Shown: positions 59,901 through 64,000 of the stretch, piece after piece | Numbering within the stretch: the stretch's first letter is position 1 | Layout of the letters: every line of letters starts with the position of its first letter | DNA from: Siderastrea siderea | Taxonomy: Eukaryota > Cnidaria > Anthozoa > Scleractinia > Rhizangiidae | Direction of reading: 5' to 3' | Assembly (NCBI GenBank): GCA_964030785.1 | Contig: OZ034967.1 | Span: 58,859,665-58,923,664, forward strand | DNA: 64,000 nt | Translations under genes and position numbers: made by a program | Notes under the pieces: model-generated | The model's input: the letters and a program-made list of their open reading frames with translations, nothing else | Database searches by the model: none | Told to the model about the DNA's origin: nothing

Positions 59901-62900
59901 GTTGGATTCTGATCTTAACAGTTTACATGTTTTTGAGAAATGCAATAAAATGTTTTCTTGAACTCACCAAAGCCAGCAATGTCCAAAACACCAATGTAGG
60001 TGAAAGAGCTCTCAAAAGGGAAGCACTGATTGATCTGACCGACAATATGATCAAACAACTTAGTGTAAAGCGCTTTAGCCAATGCATCTCTGGCAGCACA
60101 GGCCTGTTCTGGCTTCAGTGGCACTCTGTGAAAACAAGAAACAAACAAAATGCTTGTTAGTTTCCAAGCATGACTGATAAAAGACAATTTGATAGTTTGC
60201 AGGTCTGTGCATGTTTAGCAGATCTAACTACAAGTGTGTACAAAGATCAATATTATCTTTTCTTAATTAAGCCCCTTCCCTTCATTGAACCTTTCTTTCC
60301 ATTAAATATACCTTCCTAAAAGGTGTCATTAAATCTGCAAATTAACACCAAACCCCTCTGTGAAAAGAAGTAAGAAACAATAAGCTACATGTAAGCATGA
60401 GAAAGTGGAATTAAAATTCAACTCAGTGCTGTGCAAAATGTTAAAGAAAATAGAGTAATTATTACACTCACACTGTTGCAAATGAAAAAGGTTTTAATTA
60501 CTAGTTGACAATGGATATGTTGCATATTCATCTTGCTCCAAAACACATGTCATTGAAGAATATGATTTCGTGGGCATAAAATAATAAAGCAGCCTTGTCA
60601 GCCAAAACCTAATTCATGAAAAAGGTTTCAGACTGCAATGCGGTTTTAAATGTTGACACTATCAAATTAAATCAGTTTCATAATTTCCATGTTATAGTAC
60701 TGGTATTAACAACTACATGCAAAAATTACAAGCTACAGAAAGGCTAAGCTAGGACTATGTACGAAGATATGATTCATTACCTTTTTTTTTTTTTTACTGG
60801 AAGCATATGAACTTAAATTTCAACACTATAGTCAAAGAGTAGAAGAAGCAAAGCAATTTAATGGCTGAATTATTGCCTAAATCTTATTAAGTTTTAGTGT
60901 CAAAATGGCACCAATAACTTTTTAGTATGTTATTATTTTGCCAAGAAAGATGATTACAAACTGGACTAAACATGAAATGGAGGACTTGTTAACACTAAGT
61001 CAGTCAATGTTAATATCATTTTAATACAAAAAATTAGTAATTAATCTTTATTATTGATGCTTTTTAGGAAGCTAAAATGATGCGGTTGCTTTTGTTTACT
61101 TTTAATTAACAGTTATTAGTTGTTTATTTTTAATTAATAAGTGATTAGTAATTAAAAGCCATAATTTGGAATGATACAGCACAATATTTGTTGACGTTGT
61201 TGTTGATCAGACCTCATGTCAGACCCGCCAGCTGACATCATCCTTGTTGTTAATGACATCTTCAGTTCTTCTGGGGATACATCCAACAACTGGGCGGCAA
61301 AATTTAAAGAGTTATTACTCTTTGGTGATACCATTGAGCCACCTTAAAAACAGAAATAATGGATGTCAACTTTAAAATAGAAACAAGAACGTTGTAGGGC
61401 ATTACAACCAGTCACTTTGCCTCACTCCACTGCTACATTAGGTGAATGTTACCGGGTCAGAGTCCACATTGTAATCTGTTGTCAACAGTCCATGTTTGGA
61501 AGATATGACACTGGCATGGGCAGAAAGGTAAGCTTGTATCCAGAACAATAATTGCTGTTGGTTTACAGTGAAACCTGTATTAAACGGACACCCTTGGGAC
61601 CCTTGCTACAGTCTGCTTAATATAGGGTGTCCTCTAAATACAGGTCTCATAAATTGCAAAACAATAGTTAATTATTGACCTCTTATATCTCCACCCTTAT
61701 TTACTCACATACTTGACACGCTTTATCGCAAAGCTTTTGCAACTGGCTGTTTCGGGTAGAATTACTAAATTGCCTGGAAAAAAAACGTCCTTCAAAGCCG
61801 ATAGCAATGCCACAATGTTATGAAAATACCTTAAGATGGAAATGCTTGAAATGTCCGCTTAATGCAGGTTTCTTGTGACAAAATAGCTTGATTTTGGTGT
61901 CTGCGTCTACTTACTAGAGGTGTCTACTGAACTCAGGTTTGTTTTAAAGTAAACATGGGAAGAAAATTTAGAGACTTAAGCTGGTGTCTGCTTAATAAGG
62001 GGTGTCTGCTTAATATGGGGTTCGCTTAATACAGGTTTCACTGTATTGGTAAAGCCAGAAAGATTTCATGGTTTGACTTATCAACTAAAAGTAAGCTTAC
62101 CATCTTTGTCACCACTGTCCTCAAAAGAAATGTTTCCTACATGAAGCACAGCAGCAATAACTTTGAAGATATTAGCTTTCTCTTCCTCTGAAAACCCAAC
62201 TTTGTTCATGGACTCCTCCATTCTGTGATAGTCTAATGTATCATCCAGATTTTTGTCTTTAATGGATCCTTGTTTTAAGTACTACAAAAGGAAGAAAACT
62301 GATTAAAATTTTTTGGCACCAAAATTCAAGACAACTCAGACTAAACCAAGGGAAAAGCAACAGTTACCCGAAAAACCCTTGAACCTGAAACCTTCAATCT
62401 TATGGCAGTTCATGGCTCAAGCTTACCAGAAAGTCTTCTGCCTTTGTGATTCCAAGTTTGGATTTCAACTGCTGAGGAGCTCCTGAACACAGTCTATAAA
62501 ACACATGGTAATTCCTCTCTCCTTTACTTTGTTTGCAGATCCGCGACTTCTCCAGAAGGTAGTGGGAAATAAACCCACCAACAACTGTCACCTGTTGATC
62601 AAAAAGAACCATTTGGCAACATTCAGTTTTAATCCTGATTTTGAATCAAAAACTGACTTTCATTTAATAATAGATAAACTAGAAAATATACATTTTTCAA
62701 AGAAAAAAGAACAGTGACATGAATAAGGGACAGCTTTAATAGTGAACAGTTAGGCACATTGACTGTATTTCCTAGCTTCAATTGGTACCAAATGGTTACG
62801 TGAATGCCACAGTTTGGTGAATGTGAATGCCATAGTTACCTGAATGACAAAGATTGGTGAACATGGAGCACAAAAAGATAAGAATGCTGGGAGTGGGAAA

Positions 62901-63620
62901 GGTTCATGCTCTTCTTCCTTTCACTTCTTTCTTATGTAAGAAACTTCCCAAACACCGAGAAGTGGGCTGAAAAAACCAGGTGTAGCCAAGTTTTTTTAAA
63001 CCATCTTCAAGGTGTTTGGATGCCTGATGCAACACTCTTTTGAGTTTTTGATATGGCTTTCTCAAACCATTCATGATTCTTGGAGAATATCAAAGCAAAA
63101 GTTCGCAAAATTTTATACCAATTAAGATCCCGTATCCAAACCACCACCTTGGTAGTGATTTCCTTTGTTTTCTCTTTATGAATTTATTTATTAACGAGTT
63201 TGAGAAGGTACATCTTCCACTACATGGGCCAATATATGGCAGTTCTCTCAAAACTGGCATTAACCAATGGCCAATGCTGTAACAAAAAGTGGAGTCCTGT
63301 ACTTAAAGGTTTATACTCTATTGAACACACCTTTTCATTGAAGTGGACTTCAACATACTTGCCAAATCTACTACTGTTGTTATTACGTAAAGTTTTGGCA
63401 TTTCCAAAAGACTCGAGCAGAGGATTGGCTGCAAAGATAAATTCAAGCACATGAGAAATACAAGTCAAAAGTCCAGTGCACAAGCAAAAATGCCTGATTT
63501 AAGTAAATTTAAAACAACTAGTTTCACATTAAGTTTTATTTATTTTAAAGAAGCACACCTTCAATAATCCTCTGCTCAATGCGGCCTTGATCACCTGAGC
63601 CCCACGACTCTGTCAAGTAT
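38913..63620 (-). CDS. MYO6: Unconventional myosin VI, 28 exons, 5' end outside window
   Basis: Minus-end-directed actin motor with roles in endocytosis and Golgi traffic. Exons: 63620-63559, 63428-63331, 62591-62427, 62281-62101, 61342-61213, 60125-59968, 59298-59207, 58393-58321, 57815-57688, 56802-56707, 56308-56105, 55766-55707, 55200-55162, 54768-54602, 54048-53991, 53354-53277, 52907-52778, 52199-52109, 50932-50871, 50200-50112, 49709-49492, 49154-49046, 44520-44471, 44059-43946, 42042-41954, 41501-41361, 40654-40498, 39153-38913. Splice phases agree throughout, giving about 1092 codons plus stop. Seen: switch I NNNSSRFG, switch II DIAGFE, Ser at the TEDS site (16 before DALAK), actin-binding FIRCIKPN, reverse-gear insert-2 ([13 protein letters not shown]), one IQ motif, charged single helix, and the cargo domain with the WWY motif. 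The P-loop exon lies beyond 64000. Class-specific insert-1 is missing and a 20-residue exon is added. The donor at 43945 was chosen to keep frame; 43959 is a stronger site. Confidence 0.95.
39569..39643 (+). tRNA. tRNA-like sequence (probable pseudogene or SINE head)
   Basis: The D arm (AGCTCAGTTGGCAGAGC, perfect box A) and T arm (GAGGGTTCGAATCCC, perfect box B) are intact, and the acceptor GGTCTTC / GAAGCCC pairs at six of seven positions. The anticodon stem pairs at only three positions; the loop reads GTGCGGA, so a GCG (Arg) anticodon would be implied. The weak anticodon arm argues for a decayed tRNA or tRNA-derived repeat. Located in the last intron of myosin VI, antisense to it. Confidence 0.5.
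40001..40233. mobile_element. Mutator-like MITE, 233 bp, 9 bp target duplication
   Basis: Ends TAGCCTGCAATGCAGGCGT and ACGCCTGCATTGCAGGCTA. Flanks GGTCAGACC and GCTCAGACC match at 8 of 9. The sequence just inside both ends (GCGAGCGAACGCTATA.., GCCATCTTGGATTTTAAAAG, and CCTAAGATTTTGCAAATCCAA, abbreviated) matches the ends of the large element at 45386-48678, so this is its short non-autonomous form. Confidence 0.9.
41190..41317. mobile_element. Palindromic MITE
   Basis: The arms contain TAGTACCCAGGCGCTCTC and GGAGAACGCTTAGGTACTA, with TGACGTCA-type motifs in the centre. It ends about 45 bp from the splice donor of myosin exon 41501-41361. Confidence 0.75.
42742..42878. mobile_element. MITE with perfect 22 bp inverted ends
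   Basis: TTTACCTCGGTGTAAGAACC plus TG at the left is exactly mirrored at 42857-42878. CAAATTTC occurs just outside each end, a possible direct repeat. In a myosin VI intron. Confidence 0.85.
43382..43515. repeat. Tandem repeat, unit about 52 bp, 2.6 copies
   Basis: Each unit contains GT(C/T)GCC.GTAGTTTGA.TTCGC and CAGTCCTGC. In a myosin VI intron. Confidence 0.8.
43715..43755. repeat. Tandem repeat, unit 12 bp (AGTGGTTACGGA)
   Basis: Three consecutive units with one substitution. Confidence 0.9.
44297..44370 (-). tRNA. tRNA-like sequence, TGT anticodon loop, probably a SINE head
   Basis: On the minus strand GGGAGCATGGCGGAGTGG carries box A, and the anticodon arm CCGGA-TTTGTAA-TCCGT has four pairs with anticodon TGT (Thr). 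Box B is GGTTTAAGTCCC. The 3' side does not pair with the GGGAGCA acceptor strand, so a functional tRNA is unlikely. Confidence 0.45.
44590..45385. repeat. Minisatellite rich in CTGTCTGT, left part
   Basis: Irregular units of about 45-100 bp, each with CTCACTTGTAACTGTCTGTC-like sequence, CAGCCT and (GTCT)n. About 14 CACTTGTAACT-type blocks. The block is the complement of the last bases and splice donor of myosin exon 49154-49046. In the same intron as 48679-49045; the two parts are separated by a transposon. Confidence 0.92.
45635..46075 (+). pseudogene. Truncated RecQ-type DNA helicase reading frame inside the transposon
   Basis: A 146-codon frame starting at ATG 45635. Motif 0-like [17 protein letters not shown] and Walker A motif [17 protein letters not shown] are clear, followed by the SCVVVV strand of motif Ia; similarity stops near residue 115, and motifs II (DEAH-like) to VI are missing. 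RecQ helicases unwind DNA 3'-5'; this piece cannot do so. The stretch after 46075 ends with an AATAAA near 46303. It may be a captured host exon or the ruin of a helicase gene of the transposon itself. Confidence 0.78.
46708..48511. mobile_element. Foldback element with ~0.8 kb inverted arms, TTAA ends
   Basis: TTAAGGAGGCTCGCAACAGT at the left and the mirror ACTGTTGGGAGCCTCCTTAA at the right. The arms stay matched far inward (for example AGCTTTCTAGGTGGCTGCGA near 47167 against 48050, and TAATAATTCTT near 47310 against 47908) to a short centre near 47600-47640. TTAA at both ends suggests a piggyBac-type target. No coding capacity recognised. Confidence 0.9.
48679..49045. repeat. Minisatellite, right part, unit about 42 bp
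   Basis: Regular units with CTTGCTTGATTGTCTATCTA and TTCACTTGTAACT, about eight copies, running into myosin exon 49154-49046, whose last bases and donor are the reverse complement of AATTGCCTGTCAGCC and CTCACTTGTA. Confidence 0.93.
50242..50281. repeat. Perfect-arm hairpin
   Basis: TTTTGTAGGGTATT and AATACCCTACAAAA are exact inverted repeats about 9 bp apart, in a myosin VI intron. Confidence 0.85.
51591..51777. mobile_element. Mutator-like MITE, 187 bp, perfect 9 bp target duplication
   Basis: Ends TAGACTGCGAGTAG and CTACTCGCAGTCTA, with arms of about 50 bp (GGCGATCGCGATTGTGG.G) and alternating CG runs toward the centre. Both flanks are ACCTTCTAT (51582-51590, 51778-51786). In a myosin VI intron. 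Confidence 0.94.
51876..52022. mobile_element. MITE of the TCATCAGG..ATCCAAACACC family
   Basis: GTGTTCATCAGGTATCCAAA with CACC at the left is mirrored by GGTGTTTGGATATCCTGATG at the right. Lies about 90 bp from myosin exon 52199-52109. Related copies at 21288 (half) and 62940. Confidence 0.8.
52954..53007. repeat. Short tandem repeat, CTATAACGTAAAAC units
   Basis: Three units of CTATAACGTAAAAC with variable AAGA/G spacers. Confidence 0.85.
53518..53940. mobile_element. hAT-like non-autonomous element (GGGCCCCGTCCACACG family)
   Basis: The left end GGGCCCCGTCCACACGTA, several internal GTCCACACGT/TGTGGAC.AAA copies and a degenerate right end (ATACGTGTAGACGAAAA) are typical of a widespread hAT-MITE type. 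Right boundary approximate. Confidence 0.6.
56584..56648. repeat. Strong hairpin
   Basis: A 15 bp perfect stem GTCTACTGTACGTGA / TCACGTACAGTAGAC, extended by TGCGGGGC / GCCTCGCA with one mismatch. In a myosin VI intron. Confidence 0.85.
59534..59716. mobile_element. MITE with ~60 bp inverted ends and TGACGTCA-like motifs
   Basis: ACAAATAGAT..., GTGTGTTCTAATAATGCAC and GATGACGTCAAAACGTGGTA on the left are mirrored by TACCACGTTATGACGTCA, GTGCGTTATCAGAGTACACA and ATCTATTTG on the right. In a myosin VI intron. Confidence 0.82.
61564..62045. mobile_element. Tc1/mariner-type MITE, 482 bp
   Basis: Ends TACAGTGAAACCTGTATTAA and TTAATACAGGTTTCACTGTA are perfect inverted repeats bounded by TA. In the myosin VI intron between exons 62281-62101 and 61342-61213. 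Confidence 0.9.
62940..63053. mobile_element. MITE of the TCATCAGG..ATCCAAACACC family, diverged copy
   Basis: TTCCCAAACACCGAGAAG...GGTGTTTGGATGCCTGATGC and AACACTC, followed by TTTTGATATGGC. Related to 51876-52022. Confidence 0.6.
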
Positions 63621-64000
63621 CTGGCAGAAACAATATTGGTAAATTAAAACAACTTCTTAACATATAAGGTAATTTGAGGTAATTCTGATTACTGTAATTT
63701 ATAAGACAGAGTTGAGTAATGGCAAACACAGTATGTAGGTTCCAATAGCCACCCTAGAACTGGTCTTTGCACTTGAGCTTGGGGCAATATGTGGTTTCAG
63801 GAAATGCCCATAATCCACCCACCCCCTCCCCTGGTTGTTTGACTCCCTCCCCTCCCCACTTAAAATACCCGCCCACCCTTCAGTATAAAAACTCTCAACC
63901 AACTGACCCCATTAGCCTAACCGATAGCTCTGTCTTTCTAACTGAAAAATCCATTGAAAATAGTGGCCACCATTTTGAAAAGCCTGCATTTAGCACCACT
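63621..64000. other. Myosin VI intron running off the window
   Basis: The exon with the P-loop (GESGAGKT in the family) should come next on the minus strand, but no matching sequence is present here, so it lies past 64000. Confidence 0.6.

Larger units (their letters stand above)
52778..63620 (-). other. MYO6: Myosin VI motor domain, converter and insert-2 exons
   Basis: The first 17 exons in the window encode the motor from after the P-loop to the converter (FFRPGK then [13 protein letters not shown]) and the insert-2 helix ([16 protein letters not shown]). Insert-2 is what redirects class VI motors to the minus end of actin in studied species, so direction is probably conserved. The loop before the VPLK block is about five residues shorter than in human. 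Confidence 0.9.

Overview
The window is nuclear DNA of a multicellular animal. It is AT-rich, its genes are split by many GT-AG introns, and the spaces and introns are packed with short inverted-repeat transposons. The gene set (class VI myosin, an eight-cysteine tetraspanin related to TSPAN33, an ankyrin-repeat protein, two secreted tyrosinases) together with the repeat style suggests a cnidarian, most likely a stony coral. That assignment is inference; no organelle or species marker is present.

Layout. 1-3.6 kb: a 5'-truncated, frameshifted LINE on the plus strand. 5.8-12.6 kb: two intronless tandem tyrosinase genes on the plus strand, separated by a foldback element, a decayed two-exon copy of the ankyrin gene that lies further right, tRNA-like repeats and microsatellites. 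12.6-21.6 kb: no gene recognised; dispersed repeats and MITEs. 21.6-28.1 kb: a five-exon ankyrin-repeat gene on the minus strand. 28.2-34.7 kb: a seven-exon TSPAN33-like tetraspanin gene on the plus strand. The two start codons are 145 bp apart, so the pair is head-to-head. 34.7-38.9 kb: repeats. 38.9-63.6 kb: 28 exons of a myosin VI gene on the minus strand, from just after the P-loop to the stop codon; its 5' exons lie beyond the right edge.

The protein-coding genes were reconstructed by joining exons by eye. The tetraspanin (270 aa), the ankyrin protein (457 aa) and the visible part of myosin VI (about 1092 aa) each give one continuous reading frame with consistent splice phases, which is strong internal support.

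Most unusual points: (a) this myosin VI lacks the class-specific insert-1 near the nucleotide pocket but has an additional 20-residue phase-0 exon before the SH helices; (b) a minisatellite in the same gene is built from copies of the end of a myosin exon including its splice donor; (c) that minisatellite is split by a 3.3 kb Mutator-like element that carries a truncated RecQ helicase reading frame (Pack-MULE-like) and is itself interrupted by a 1.8 kb foldback element with arms of about 0.8 kb; (d) five Mutator-like elements share TAG..CTG ends, four of them with clear 9 bp target duplications.
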